Assembly (NCBI GenBank): GCA_019636515.1
Contig: JAHBXI010000001.1
Coordinates: 682,001 to 746,000 of the forward strand
Origin: Phycisphaeraceae bacterium
GTDB lineage: Bacteria > Planctomycetota > Phycisphaerae > Phycisphaerales > UBA1924
Direction: 5' to 3'
Length of the DNA stretch: 64,000 nt
Shown: in pieces, positions 51,718 to 63,740 of the stretch
Position numbering within the stretch: the stretch's first letter is position 1
Layout: each line of letters starts with the position of its first letter
Program-made: the position numbers and the translations under genes
Notes under the pieces: generated by a model
Told to the model about the DNA's origin: nothing
The model's database searches: none
The model's input: the letters and a program-made list of their open reading frames with translations, nothing else

Positions 51718-51926
51718 ACTTGGCTCGCCGGCTGAAGGCCGCGGAACTCCGTGCCGGTGTCGCCGGGCCGTGCAAGACCTGCAAAGGCCGCGGGTGGATG
51801 GCGATTGTAGTGGTTCGCTCGGAGGAGGAAGAAGGCGACCCGAAGGGGTGCCCGACCTGCGGCAAGGTCGCCTGCGTCATGAAGTACATCCTCGAAGGGT
51901 GGGATGGCGAGAAGTTGCCGATCTAA
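51714..51926 (+). CDS. Zinc-ribbon micro-protein, 70 aa
   Basis: Two Cys pairs, CKTCKGRG and CPTCGK, define a zinc ribbon of the DnaJ/rubredoxin style in a 70-residue protein otherwise rich in Glu and Val. It starts on the ATGA overlapping the preceding stop. Such proteins are common riders of planctomycete mobile elements. No specific function known. Confidence 0.6.
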   Translation: MNLARRLKAAELRAGVAGPCKTCKGRGWMAIVVVRSEEEEGDPKGCPTCGKVACVMKYILEGWDGEKLPI

Positions 51927-51967
51927 CCGGGCCATTTCCAAACGGCAACACGGCGAAACCCTCGCGT

Positions 51968-52701
51968 TATGCGTCAGGGAAATCATGGGCACACACGCGC
52001 TCAATCACGCTGATCGCCTTCGCGACTTCCGCCTGCACAAGTCCAGGTGCACCTGATCCGTCGGGAAGGGCAGGAACTTCGGCACTGGCGGACGGTCAGG
52101 CTCTTCCGGCGCTGGCGGTGCATACGGCTCAGCCTCTTCGATCAGACGGGCGATGTCCGAATCGCCACACCCCTCCTTCGGCGACCCACGACCGCACGTC
52201 CTTGTGCCCGTCCGGAGGAAAGGCGAATCGCACCGACTCGCACACGCCGACGAGCGCCGCGCACAGCGAGTCGATGCTCTTCCGGCCTGCGGTGTCGTTG
52301 TCGCCGATGAGGACGACATGACGTTCCCGAAGCAGGACAGCGAGCTCGCCCGCGGCCTGCCCCGCCATCGGCACGCCCACCGCCGTGAAGGCGAACGTGT
52401 GCAGGCACGCCGTGTCGCTCGCCCCCTCGGCCACGAGGATCGGATCGCACAGGCTCGTGCCCGAATAGGCGGGCAGCCCATCGGCGGGGAAGATCAGGGC
52501 GCGCTTACCGCCCTTGGCGGCCGTGTAGCGAGGCTGACCCTCGGCCGGGGCATCCCAGCGCGTCAGCGTGCCGATCCGCTCGCCTTGGGCGTTCCGCTCG
52601 GGGTAGCGCCAGCCGCCATCGACCCGTTCGCCGCCGATGGCGAGCCAGCCGTGCGCGGCGGTGCCTGGGGGCATGTTGTTCGCGTCGAGCCCATCGCTCA
52701 T
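51968..52701 (-). pseudogene. Toprim-domain primase, frameshifted
   Basis: Starting at ATG 52701 (MSDGLDANNMPPGTAAHGWL) the frame runs through a Toprim domain: Glu in PILVAEGASDTACLHTF and the acidic pair in VVLIGDNDTAGRKS, then GHKDVRSWVAEGG. At about 52170 sense continues only in the next frame (CGDSDIARLIEEAEPYAPP to KFLPFPTDQ). From about 52060 it returns to the first (GLVQAEVAKAISVIERVCP), and a final shift would give DFPDA and a stop at 51968. The upstream frame itself stops at 52129. At least two frameshifts make this a decayed plasmid/phage-type primase. Its start overlaps the HTH gene (ATGA). Confidence 0.72.
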
Positions 52702-52949
52702 CGACGGGCCCCCCGACCTCCCGACATCGCCCGGGATACAGCAATGTCGCCGCCGGCCTTGCGGTCCAGATGCTCGCGGAGATCTGCAAGCCTCCAACGC
52801 AAAATCCTGGGTCCAAGCCGAATCGGCGAGGGAAGCTCGTTCCGCTGACACAGCCGCCAAATCGTGCGAGTGTTCACCCCGAGAAGCTCTGCCACCTCGC
52901 GGACGTTGATCACCGCGACGTCCGTCTTCCGTACTTGCAGTTCGTCCAT
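52698..52949 (-). CDS. Excisionase/AlpA-type HTH protein, 83 aa
   Basis: A MerR-like winged helix of the HTH_17/Xis kind: INVREVAELLGVNTRTIWRLCQRNELPSPIRLG then RWRLADLREHLDRK. Such proteins act as excisionases or as regulators of element genes. ATG 52949 is chosen because it leaves 15 residues before the helix-turn-helix; the longer frame is Pro/Cys-rich noise. It is coupled to the primase pseudogene by an ATGA overlap. Confidence 0.82.
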   Translation of the reverse strand: MDELQVRKTDVAVINVREVAELLGVNTRTIWRLCQRNELPSPIRLGPRILRWRLADLREHLDRKAGGDIAVSRAMSGGRGARR

Positions 52950-53788
52950 GAATGCACCCAGAATGCCGCCGCGACCGGGATCAACCCGCCAGCAGGCGCA
53001 GGACAACGGGAACCCCGGCGCACCGTGCGGCGGGGCGGGCTGGTGTTGGATCGCGGCAGGTTGGCTGGATTGGGCTGGGTGGCTGGTTCGGTTGTGCGTG
53101 CAGGCGGGTGAGGCGCTACTCACCCATCTACACTAAAGCCACGCGGCGTGGCGAAGACTCTGAAGGATTTGCCGAGACCTCGGAGGTCTCGTTATTCCCT
53201 ATATGTGCACGACCCCCGAAAAGTGTCGCGCGAAATCGTGTTCCTGTCGTCGGGCGTCATGCTCTGCGTCCCCCAGTACCTCTCTGACGTTCACGGCGAT
53301 CTGTTGCGCGGAACCGGGCGATTCGTGCCGCAGACACATCCCGCCATAGAGCATCTAACCCGTTCGCGGGCGGTTTCCCGAGTCCCTGGGTCATTTTCGT
53401 GCAGATTCCTGTCATGGCTCGTCCGCGAGGGTCCTCCTGGATGCCTTTATGCTTTTCTGGCCCAGGCTGTGCCGCGAATCGCACGCTGAACCCTCCCGGC
53501 TACATACGCCGTCTCGCGGTCCCCTGTCCGGCCTGCTCGCGCCGATTCAGAACGGGGTGGCAGCGTCAGTGCGGGTCATCGCATGCCCCCCTTGTATGTT
53601 CCCTATGCGGCCGAGGGTCCATCTGCCCGGAAAATCTGGCGACCGAGCGCCCCGAAACGCGCAGAGTCCCCATATGTCATCTCGCGCCGCGCACGTTCAC
53701 TACACGAGCGCAGTGCCAATTTTTCCCGCGCTCATGTCGCCGTGGCATGCCAACTTGATTCAGTGGCCTCCGGACCGAGATTTTGGTG
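52950..53788. other. Non-coding or decayed stretch, 0.84 kb
   Basis: No frame on either strand has credible composition. Possible readings at 53148-53489 (+) and 53257-53484 (-) look like chance. A perfect 17-base palindrome GAGACCTC-G-GAGGTCTC is at 53174-53190. GC content drops visibly, and the stretch separates the HTH/primase pair from the end of hsdR. It may be the wreck of an earlier gene. Confidence 0.5.
53174..53190. repeat. 17-base perfect palindrome
   Basis: GAGACCTC, central G, GAGGTCTC. It could be an operator or a terminator-like structure in the gap upstream of the HTH gene (minus strand), but there is no T-tract. Confidence 0.4.
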
Positions 53789-56847
<3,059 letters not shown>

Positions 56848-56851
<4 letters not shown>

Positions 56852-57576
56852 GCGCCCACCTCTGGCGCAGCATCGCCTGGCACCTCATCGTCGGCTTCGC
56901 CATCACGGTCGGCGATGAACTCATTCAGCGTTGCCTTGTACGCCTCGCGGTCCGCGTGGAACAGCACGCGGCTGGGCTGGAGCACAAGTTCGCCGAGCCG
57001 GATCGGATCGTTGTCGTCGTCGAATGCCTTGTTGAAGTCTGTGTGGTCCTCGTAGTACACACGTGTGCCGGGTGTCTGGCTCAGCGCATCGCGGTGGATG
57101 CGATACAGGAACGACACGATCGTGTCGGCCGCCTGCGCGGCGAGCGTGGCCTGCCGCAGATCCATGCGCGCCGCGTGCGCGTCGCGCCCGTGGGACGCAA
57201 GACCGTACTGGTTCCGCAACTCGCAGAGCCCCTGGATCGTCTGGAGCATTCCACGGATGGTTTTCTCAACGCATTCCCTTGCGCCAGCCCCGCCGGGATG
57301 ACCGCGAGGCAGCAGCGAGAGCCGGTTCAACGTCTCGCGGAGCAACTGAGGCCCGTCCCAATTCGGATTGCCGGGCTGTCCGATGTCAGCGAGCACAGTC
57401 TTGCACACCTGTTCGACGAGCGTCTTCGACAGGTCGAACGCGAAGTCTGGCACGCTCTCAATTGCCTGCTCGATGGCTCGGACCTGCTGCTCGATCGACT
57501 CCAAGCCAGGCCCCGCGAGGATGGCGCTCCGACAGCCGGACATCTGGAACTTCTCACCTGCGGCAGCGTCAGGCAT
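56848..57576 (-). CDS. Abortive-infection family protein
   Basis: A 242-aa protein with the C-terminal Abi motif LCELRNQYGLASHGRD (about residues 117-132), the RNxxxGxxHG signature of abortive-infection C-terminal domains. The preceding helical part (LVEQVCKTVLADIGQPGNPNWDGPQLLRETLNRL) is typical too. The family is linked to phage-triggered growth arrest, though the mechanism for most members is unknown. It begins inside the end of hsdS (8-base overlap) and ends in the ATG of hsdR, so it is embedded in the type I operon and probably made in fixed ratio with the restriction subunits. Confidence 0.82.
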
Positions 57577-58903
57577 CGCCCACCTCCACCGGCACCTGGC
57601 CGGTCAGCAGTTGGGGCAGGAGGTAGTCGCGGACTTCCGCAAGTTGTGCAGCCTCACGTTCTGCCGAAGCAAACAAGTCCCGCAACGGCATGGTGAGTGC
57701 CTCGAATGCATCGCGGAGCTGCTTGGGAGGGCGAGTTACCGTGGCCGATGCGAAGTGATCTGCCCTTACTGCGGGGTACGCGCTGCCGTCAGCATTGGAA
57801 ACGAGATAGTGCACAAACTCCGGTTGGGTTGTGACCTCGTGCAAGAACGATGCCCCGAACTCGCCCGGGGACATCACTGCGAAGCCTGTGCTGACGATGC
57901 GGCGTTCAGGCGGCGAGTGGATGAACAGATACGACTTGTGGTTCGGGCGCACGCATGACCAGATGGTGTCACCGTGCCCAACTCGACGTCGGGCCCGGCT
58001 CGGTGCCTCAGCGAACGGCACTCGCTGGACTCCCGTCAGCCGACCCACTGTCACGGAAGAGATGTCCACATACTCGATTTCACCGTCGATCTCGCCCGAA
58101 CGCACCGTGCGCTGATTGATGTGACAGCAGTCACCAAGCTTGCCAACACCCCACCCCTCCGGCACGGGGCCAAGTTCGGAGTCGATGAAGTTGATCGGGA
58201 GGGCGTCGTAGACGGGCTGCGGCATGGAGGGGAACGACGCTGCGCCGGCAGCCTTGGCCTTGACGGGCTCGAAGTCGACAAACCACGCCCGGAAGATCGC
58301 TCGGGCCAGCCGCTCCAGCGCCCGCGCCGTCCGCCGGTTCTGCTCGATCTTGTCGTCCAATGAACCGAGCACCGCAGCGATGGCACGCTGATTCTGGAGC
58401 GGTAGCGGCCGATACTCGAACTGCTGAATCTGCGGTCCGCTGATGTGGGGTACGGCCGTGCCGGTCTGGATCGACAGCACGTGATCTGTAAAACGCTGGC
58501 TCCCGATGAGATAGAACAAGTAGCTCTGATCGAGTCCTTCCTTGGCACGAAGGCATGCAACCCGCTGGACGAGGAGAGATGGAACGTCGTCAGGTCCGAT
58601 CCGCGCGTACTTGAGGCCCGCCTCGATCCACGGACGATCCATTGCCAGGACAACATCGCTTTCACGCAGCTCGTAGCCTCTGGCCTCTTCGACTCGATCA
58701 CGAGGCCACCGCTTGACGTTGTCCCATCGGAGTTGACCCTGGACGACGTTGTCGCCACGCACCAGCCGCACTCCGTCCGGCTGATCCGTGTAGGAGTCAC
58801 TCTTGAAGGGGAAACCGGTCAGGAGCGTGACGTGGTCGCGCAGTGCCACCATTCCATTGCTGTCGCTGTGCGAAGGGGCAGGGGATGCAGTGGGTGGAGT
58901 CAA
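57569..58903 (-). CDS. hsdS: Type I restriction specificity subunit HsdS
   Basis: A 444-aa protein with two target-recognition domains and two conserved helical regions: first TRD from about residue 18 (MVALRDHVTLLTGFPFKSDSY), helix LPLQNQRAIAAVLGSLDDKIEQNRRTARALERL, second TRD (WGVGKLGDCCHINQRTVRSG), and second helix ending QLAEVRDYLLPQLLTGQV. It sets the DNA sequence methylated and cut by the HsdM/HsdR complex. TTG 58903 couples to the upstream stop (TTGA); ATG 58852 is the alternative. TRDs cannot be matched to a target by eye. Confidence 0.94.
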   Translation of the reverse strand: MTPPTASPAPSHSDSNGMVALRDHVTLLTGFPFKSDSYTDQPDGVRLVRGDNVVQGQLRWDNVKRWPRDRVEEARGYELRESDVVLAMDRPWIEAGLKYARIGPDDVPSLLVQRVACLRAKEGLDQSYLFYLIGSQRFTDHVLSIQTGTAVPHISGPQIQQFEYRPLPLQNQRAIAAVLGSLDDKIEQNRRTARALERLARAIFRAWFVDFEPVKAKAAGAASFPSMPQPVYDALPINFIDSELGPVPEGWGVGKLGDCCHINQRTVRSGEIDGEIEYVDISSVTVGRLTGVQRVPFAEAPSRARRRVGHGDTIWSCVRPNHKSYLFIHSPPERRIVSTGFAVMSPGEFGASFLHEVTTQPEFVHYLVSNADGSAYPAVRADHFASATVTRPPKQLRDAFEALTMPLRDLFASAEREAAQLAEVRDYLLPQLLTGQVPVEVGDA

Positions 58904-59400
58904 GTTGTGGCCCCCAGCACCAGCCGCACCTTCTGGAGCCGCATCACCTCATAGGGCGTCATGCACTTGATGCCGACGCCCGCGCACGCGTCAGGGACCT
59001 TGATCTTGCGCTTGCTCGGCGTGGTGGCGGGCTTTTCAAGGGTCACCACGGTGTGCTGGCCAGCCAGAGCCTGGGCGACCAGGAACGAATCGGCCACGCC
59101 GAGGAACTCGTTGTACGCCGCGGCCTGGAATCCCGAGTTGAGCGCCCACTGGCTGACCTGCTGAAACGCGCCGCTGAAGGTGGCGTCCGGGCGCAGAAAG
59201 AAACCATTGGGTAACGTCGCGGCCCAGGCGCTGAGTTCATCCTGCTGCGCGCCGATCTCGTCAGCCACCTTCTCGATGGATCGGATCGTGCCGGCCTTGG
59301 CCTCTCGCATCAACCAGTCCCAGTATCCGGGAACGAAGTCCAGGCCGTAGAAGCGGCGCTTGGCCTCGATGAAGATGCCGGTATCGAGCAGGTAGGCCAT
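58900..59400 (-). CDS. DUF4411 PIN-like toxin
   Basis: A 166-aa protein of the DUF4411 family, a PIN-domain relative. MAYLLDTGIFIEAKRRFY holds the first Asp; the C-terminal VTLEKPATTPSKRKIKVPDACAGVG-type block is the DUF4411 hallmark, and GVADSFLVAQAL supplies the mid-protein acidic site. Members form toxin-antitoxin-like pairs with ImmA/IrrE-type proteins, as here: the partner's stop overlaps this ATG by one base (TGATG). A ribonuclease activity is inferred from the PIN relation. It is embedded between hsdM and hsdS. Confidence 0.88.
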   Translation of the reverse strand: MAYLLDTGIFIEAKRRFYGLDFVPGYWDWLMREAKAGTIRSIEKVADEIGAQQDELSAWAATLPNGFFLRPDATFSGAFQQVSQWALNSGFQAAAYNEFLGVADSFLVAQALAGQHTVVTLEKPATTPSKRKIKVPDACAGVGIKCMTPYEVMRLQKVRLVLGATT

Positions 59401-60596
59401 CAGACCGCTCCCCCACGGAGATACGCGGTCATGCCCAGGCGATCGCCGAGCGATTCAAGGGTCTTGACGTTGCGGCAGCCGATCAGGCGGAAGGCCTCGG
59501 TGAAGGTGGAGCGGCCCTCCCAGGTGCTGGCCAGCACGGCCCGGGCGAAGCGCTCGCTGACGCGGACGCTGGTCGTGGCGTAGTAGTCGCCACCGCCACC
59601 GGCGGCCTTGCGCTTGGCGAGTTCGGCCCTGAGGCGTTGCAGCTCGGCGTCGAACGCGGCCTGGAAGGCCTCGCGCGAGAGACCGCCGGCATCGAGCATG
59701 CGCCGGAGAACGACCAGCGTGCTGACCTTGTACTGCCTGCTGAGACGCTGCATCTCCGTCCGCAGATCCGCTCGGCGGCTGTACGCCTGGCGGAAGCCGT
59801 CGAGAGGGACGAGCATCTCCGCCGCGACGGCGTTGCACCACCGTTCCACGCTCGCGCCCCCGGCACGCGGGGCATACGACGACGCCGCGGTGGCGTCCGA
59901 CACGCCCGACTCACCCAACCACAGGTGGGCAAGTTCGTGGGCGAGGGTGAACATTTGGCCCGACTTGGTGTCGGTGCCGTTGATGAAGATCAGCGGGGCG
60001 CGGTCGTCGCTCAGGGCGAAGCCGCGGAACTCGGCGGTGTCGAGCGGGCGGTGGGAGTTGTGCCCGACGATGCCGCTGACCATGACGAGCACGCCCGCCT
60101 GGTCGGCGGCGTCAATCATCATGCGGAGGGCGTCAATGAACGTGGATGCCTCGGCACGGGCGTCGAGATCGAACCCAACCGCCTGGCGGATGCGTGCGGC
60201 GGTGGCAATCACTTCGCTCTGCACGGTGGCGGAGCCGATGAAGTCGAGCGGCGGCTCGCCCAGCACGAGCGCGTTCTGGCGGTACCAGTCCTGGCGCTGC
60301 TGGCACAGATAGATGGTGTCCAGCAGATCAGGGGACGGGTGCTGGAGTCGTTCGCTGCCGACGGTGCGGAAGTCGGGTATGGGGCTCTTCTCGACTGGAG
60401 GTTCCGGCAGGAAGAAGAATCCGAACGGCGTGCGGGTCGCCTTGGCGAAGTCCTCCAGTTGCTTGAACGTGGGAGCCTTCTCGCCCGTCAGCCAGTCTGG
60501 GAATGCAGCGAACTTCTCGGCCAGCGCAGACTCCGGCTTGCCTGCGCGCTCGCAGGCCCAGCGAAGGAGTTCAGGCTTGACCGGCACTCTCGTCAC
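59400..60596 (-). CDS. HTH plus ImmA/IrrE-family metallopeptidase (COG2856), antitoxin-type
   Basis: A 398-aa protein. An N-terminal XRE-like helix-turn-helix (PELLRWACERAGKPESALAEKF) is followed by a linker and the gluzincin motif FTLAHELAHLWLG (HExxH, about residue 210), with a downstream ERWCNAVAAEMLVP zinc-ligand region. ImmA/IrrE proteins cleave repressors or antitoxins. The pairing with DUF4411 is a known toxin-antitoxin-like association. GTG 60596 has GGAG seven bases upstream and gives the family-typical start (VTRVPVKPELLRW); a TTG four codons earlier is possible. It starts 24 bases after the hsdM stop. Confidence 0.88.
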   Translation of the reverse strand: MTRVPVKPELLRWACERAGKPESALAEKFAAFPDWLTGEKAPTFKQLEDFAKATRTPFGFFFLPEPPVEKSPIPDFRTVGSERLQHPSPDLLDTIYLCQQRQDWYRQNALVLGEPPLDFIGSATVQSEVIATAARIRQAVGFDLDARAEASTFIDALRMMIDAADQAGVLVMVSGIVGHNSHRPLDTAEFRGFALSDDRAPLIFINGTDTKSGQMFTLAHELAHLWLGESGVSDATAASSYAPRAGGASVERWCNAVAAEMLVPLDGFRQAYSRRADLRTEMQRLSRQYKVSTLVVLRRMLDAGGLSREAFQAAFDAELQRLRAELAKRKAAGGGGDYYATTSVRVSERFARAVLASTWEGRSTFTEAFRLIGCRNVKTLESLGDRLGMTAYLRGGAV

Positions 60597-60620
60597 AACG
60601 ATCTCCAAGACGGTGGAGGC

Positions 60621-62318
60621 TTACGCCCCGTTGCCAACACGACGAAGGTTCTCACGGATGACTTGGGCCAGACGCTCCGACTCAGCGAAATGCTCCTCCA
60701 GTTCGGCGAGCAGGCGAGGGTATTTCTCGGTGAACGGCTCGCCGTCGGCTTCCTGTTCCTCCGCGCCGACATATCGGCCAGGGGTGAGCACGAAGCCGTG
60801 CTTCTTGATCTCCTCAACCGTGGCAGCCTTTGCGAAGCCCGGGACAGGCTTGAAGGCCCATGGGCCGTGCTCGCGCTCGGTCCACCATTCGGGCTTCGGC
60901 TCGCCACGCCACTGACGGAAGGAATAGACGATGCGGCCGATGTCGCTGGTGGGGAGCGGGTCGCCCATGCCGTCAGCGAGGCGGGTTTCGCCGTCGTCAC
61001 CGCCGGTGAGGCGGCGGAGCGTGCGGGTTTCCATCGTGCCCAGTTTGCGAGCGTCGATGAAGAGGGTCTCGCGCTTACGGCCGCCGCGGCGGTTGGGGCA
61101 GCCACGCTTCAGGTTGCGGCCCGACTTGTCGCGGGTCAGGAACCAGAGGCAGACCGGGATGCCGGTAGTGTAGAAGAGTTGTGCGGGCAGCGCGACGATG
61201 CAATCGACGAGATCGGCCTCGACGATGCGCTGGCGGATCTCGCCCTCGCCGCCGGAGTTGCTGGAGAGTGACCCATTGGCCATGACGAACCCGGCGACGC
61301 CGCCGCCGCGGCCGTTGGGTACGGCGAGATGATGGATGAAGTGCTGAATCCAGGCGTAGTTGGCGTTCCCGACCGGCGGGGTGCCGTACTGCCAGCGGGC
61401 ATCATCACGGAGCAGTTGGCCCGACCAGTCGGAGACGTTGAAAGGCGGGTTGGCGAGGATGAAATCGGCGCGGAGGTCGGGATGCAGGTTGCGGAGGAAG
61501 GTGTCGGCGGGCTGGGAGCCGAGGTTTGCCTCGATGCCGCGGATGGCGAGGTTCATGTGGGCCAGCCGCCAGGTGGTGGGATTGGACTCCTGGCCGAAGA
61601 TGGAGATATCGGTGCGCTTGCCGCCGTGCGCTTCGACGAAGCGCTCGGACTGCACGAACATACCGGCGGAGCCGCAGCAGGGGTCGAAGACGCGACCCTG
61701 ATAAGGCTCAATCATCTCGACGAGGGTGCGCACCACGCAGCGGGGCGTGTAAAACTCGCCGCCGAGCTTGCCTTCGGCGGCGGCGAACTTGCCGAGGAAG
61801 TACTCGTACACGCGGCCGAGGGTGTCGCGAGCCTTGCCGCGATCCTCTTTGAAGCCGATCTTCGAGATGACCTCGTTGATGAGCTTCGTCAGCTTCACAG
61901 GCTCGATGCCTCGACGGGCGTAGTCGCGAGGGAGCTTGGACTTGAGCGTCGGGTTATCGCGCTCGACCGCGAGGACGGCGTCGTCGATGAGCGTCGCGAT
62001 GTCCGGGCGCGTGGCCTGATTCTGGAGATTGGCCCACCGCGCCTCGGGCGGCACCCAGAACACACGTTCGGCGGTGTACTCGTCACGCGTTTCAAGTAGC
62101 GCTTCGAGCTGCTTGCCCTTGATGCCATCGGATTCGAGTTCCTGCTTCAGTTCTGCGCGCCGGGCCTCGAACGAGTCGGAGATGTACTTCAAGAAAAGCA
62201 GGCCGAGCACGACGTGCTTGTACTCGGCGGCATCGATCTGTCCGCGCAAGGCGTCGGCGGACTTCCAGAGCGTGTCCGCGTAGGCAAGATCGGTGTTGGG
62301 AGCGGGTGCGTCGGGCAT
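60621..62318 (-). CDS. hsdM: Type I DNA methyltransferase subunit HsdM
   Basis: A 565-aa N6-adenine methyltransferase. N-terminal Hsd[33 protein letters not shown]. Catalytic core: SAM motif [18 protein letters not shown] and DPPY-type motif [33 protein letters not shown] precedes them. The C-terminal part contacts HsdS. ATG 62318 is chosen because it places the domain start correctly; a frame 21 codons longer overlaps the upstream HTH gene, which ends only 7 bases away. It is the first restriction gene of the operon and is intact. Confidence 0.95.
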   Translation of the reverse strand: MPDAPAPNTDLAYADTLWKSADALRGQIDAAEYKHVVLGLLFLKYISDSFEARRAELKQELESDGIKGKQLEALLETRDEYTAERVFWVPPEARWANLQNQATRPDIATLIDDAVLAVERDNPTLKSKLPRDYARRGIEPVKLTKLINEVISKIGFKEDRGKARDTLGRVYEYFLGKFAAAEGKLGGEFYTPRCVVRTLVEMIEPYQGRVFDPCCGSAGMFVQSERFVEAHGGKRTDISIFGQESNPTTWRLAHMNLAIRGIEANLGSQPADTFLRNLHPDLRADFILANPPFNVSDWSGQLLRDDARWQYGTPPVGNANYAWIQHFIHHLAVPNGRGGGVAGFVMANGSLSSNSGGEGEIRQRIVEADLVDCIVALPAQLFYTTGIPVCLWFLTRDKSGRNLKRGCPNRRGGRKRETLFIDARKLGTMETRTLRRLTGGDDGETRLADGMGDPLPTSDIGRIVYSFRQWRGEPKPEWWTEREHGPWAFKPVPGFAKAATVEEIKKHGFVLTPGRYVGAEEQEADGEPFTEKYPRLLAELEEHFAESERLAQVIRENLRRVGNGA

Positions 62319-62325
62319 CGTGGGT

Positions 62326-62556
62326 TCACTTCTTCGTCGGTCGTGCGGCCTTGGCGGAGCACTCCTGCAGCCAACCATCAATCGACACCTTGTGGAAGCG
62401 CCAGTGGCGGCCGACCTTGTGGCCGGGCACGCTGCCGCGCTGGACGAGTTTGTAGAGGGAGGACTGGGACATCTGTAGATACACCGCCAGATCGGAGATC
62501 GTCATGACCTCCGGCGTGGTCGGCGGATGGCGATGGGAAGCATGTGCGCGAGCCAT
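62326..62556 (-). CDS. HTH_17 (excisionase-type) regulator heading the defence operon
   Basis: A 76-aa protein: [37 protein letters not shown] is a complete MerR/Xis-type winged helix, followed by a Lys-rich tail. ATG 62556 is the first start before the domain. It lies 7 bases upstream of hsdM, so it is probably co-transcribed and may regulate the operon, or be an excisionase captured with it. Confidence 0.8.
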   Translation of the reverse strand: MARAHASHRHPPTTPEVMTISDLAVYLQMSQSSLYKLVQRGSVPGHKVGRHWRFHKVSIDGWLQECSAKAARPTKK

Positions 62557-62561
62557 CAGCA

Positions 62562-62570
62562 CAGTGTAGC
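62562..62570 (-). promoter_or_regulatory. Extended -10 promoter candidate for the defence operon
   Basis: On the minus strand TGC followed by TACACT (4 of 6 to TATAAT) lies 6 bases before ATG 62556. That is close enough that the transcript would have little or no leader. No clear -35 is seen. The assignment is tentative. Confidence 0.3.
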
Positions 62571-62708
62571 AGTTATTGTCCGCTGGTGGACTGGCCCATC
62601 GACCCTTGAAGGAGGCGCAGCGGGGGGCAAGCGATCGGGGGCGGCGGCGCAACGAGAAACGCCCCGGCCGTCCCGGGCATGGCGGGTGAGACTGCTGATC
62701 CCCGCCTT

Positions 62709-62969
62709 TCAGGTATCGCGGAGGTTCGGAAGCGGTCCGTCGGTCGCTTCGTCCCATTCGAGGGCGTAGTGCTCGGCGATGTCCTCGAGGTCGTGGTCGG
62801 TCAGGTACTCGGCGGTCTTCCGCTCCTGGCAAGCGGCGACGGCCCGCGCGAGGGCCGTCCACTCCTCAATGGTGAGCATCTGGTCCTGGCGTGCGCCGAG
62901 CAGGTAGAGCGCGGCCTGGAAGACGGCCTCCAGTTGCGTTTCGCGGCTGGGGGCGGGCGTCGCGTTCAT
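62709..62969 (-). CDS. Small acidic hypothetical protein, 86 aa
   Basis: MNATPAPSRETQLEAVFQAALYLL continues into a helical, acidic protein (TAEYLTDHDLEDIAEHYALEW). No family recognised. It follows the HARE-HTH pseudogene by 3 bases and is separated from the HTH_17 gene by about 150 bases of apparently empty sequence. Gene context suggests an element-encoded accessory protein. Confidence 0.6.
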   Translation of the reverse strand: MNATPAPSRETQLEAVFQAALYLLGARQDQMLTIEEWTALARAVAACQERKTAEYLTDHDLEDIAEHYALEWDEATDGPLPNLRDT

Positions 62970-62972
62970 GGC

Positions 62973-63332
62973 TCAGGCTCCCTTCCCGGCGACGAAGACG
63001 CCGCGCTCGTGCTTCTTGAAGCGGGCGGCGGTGCCCTTGGCGGCGATCTCGCGGATGATGGCGGCGTAGAGCGTGGCCTAGGGCGTCTTGCCGCCGGGGC
63101 TTGTCCACAGACCCTTCGCGTCCATCGCGGCGATCATCTCCTTAGCCCGCATCGGCACCTCGCTCGCGGCGAGCACCTGCGCCGCCGCGCTGAGGGCGCT
63201 GATGCGCTTCGAGGGGCTGGATGTCATCTCTTTGCTGGGCTGCGCGGCCTTCGCCGCGTTTCGGGACTTCCTCGCATCGCTCATTTCGCGCTGCATCTTG
63301 CCCATGTTCTTGATCGTGCCTTTGCGTGCCAT
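62973..63332 (-). pseudogene. HARE-HTH protein interrupted by an in-frame amber codon
   Basis: From ATG 63332 (MARKGTIKNMGKMQREMSD) the frame runs through a lysine/serine-rich linker and a HARE-HTH winged domain (LAASEVPMRAKEMIAAMDAKG then WTSPGGKTP). It hits TAG at 63078-63080. The same frame continues perfectly after it: ATLYAAIIREIAAKGTAARF, KKHERGVFVAGKGA, stop TGA at 62973. In relatives this position is His or another residue in GKTPxATLY. A single C-to-T change (CAG or similar) would explain it. The gene is intact apart from this codon. Confidence 0.8.
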
Positions 63333-63379
63333 GTCGGACTCCTTCTGTCGGGTGCGGAATCCCGCCGCACGGCGCGGCG

Positions 63380-63406
63380 GGGGAAACGTGGCGGCCGCGT
63401 TTCCCC
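63380..63406 (-). terminator. Hairpin behind the 84-aa gene
   Basis: GGGGAAACG, 9-base loop, CGTTTCCCC. A perfect 9-bp stem lies between the 63424 gene end and the HARE-HTH gene start on the minus strand. No U-tract follows, so it may be an attenuator or mRNA-stability element. Confidence 0.4.
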
Positions 63407-63423
63407 GCGACGCCGCGTGGCGA

Positions 63424-63678
63424 TCACTCGGCGTCGTTCAGAAACGCCACGACGTGCTCGGGGTCCATGTTGCTCATGAACCCGACGAGGTCGATCAGGT
63501 CGCTGCGGACCTTTCCGAGGCTTCCCGCGAAGCCCCAGTTCCGCGGGTCGGCCTTCGCCCCCTCGGCGTGCCTGTCGAGTTCCATCTGCAGCACGTCCAT
63601 GAGGCGGGCGATGTCGTTGCGGCGGGCTGCATAGGTCTCGGCGGCGGTCGGTTCGGGCTTGGTCGTGCGTTTCGTCAT
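63424..63678 (-). CDS. Small hypothetical protein, 84 aa
   Basis: MTKRTTKPEPTAAETYAARR opens a basic N terminus; the rest is helical with DIARLMDVLQMELDRHAEG and the C-terminal DLIDLVGFMSNMDPEHVVAF. There is no signal peptide and no recognised family. Short genes of this kind occur in serial order in planctomycete mobile elements. The start is supported by GAGGAGCACGACC just upstream of the ATG. Confidence 0.6.
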   Translation of the reverse strand: MTKRTTKPEPTAAETYAARRNDIARLMDVLQMELDRHAEGAKADPRNWGFAGSLGKVRSDLIDLVGFMSNMDPEHVVAFLNDAE

Positions 63679-63717
63679 GGTCGTGCTCCTCGGGGTTGTG
63701 GTTCTCTGGTAAGCAGT

Positions 63718-63740
63718 GAAGCCCGCATCACGCGGGCTTC
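63718..63740 (-). terminator. Hairpin at the end of the rightmost partial gene
   Basis: GAAGCCCGC, 5-base loop, GCGGGCTTC is a perfect 9-bp stem overlapping the stop codon (63739-63741) of the partial gene on the minus strand. It would end that transcript, although no U-tract is visible. Confidence 0.5.

Noticed and set aside
53148..53489. Frames on both strands in the 0.84-kb gap before hsdR
   Set aside because: Composition and starts are poor, the two strands compete, and no motif or coupling to neighbours is visible.
62679..63479. A 266-residue plus-strand frame in the small-gene region
   Set aside because: It is antisense to the 86-aa gene, the HARE-HTH gene and part of the 84-aa gene, which have better composition and starts.
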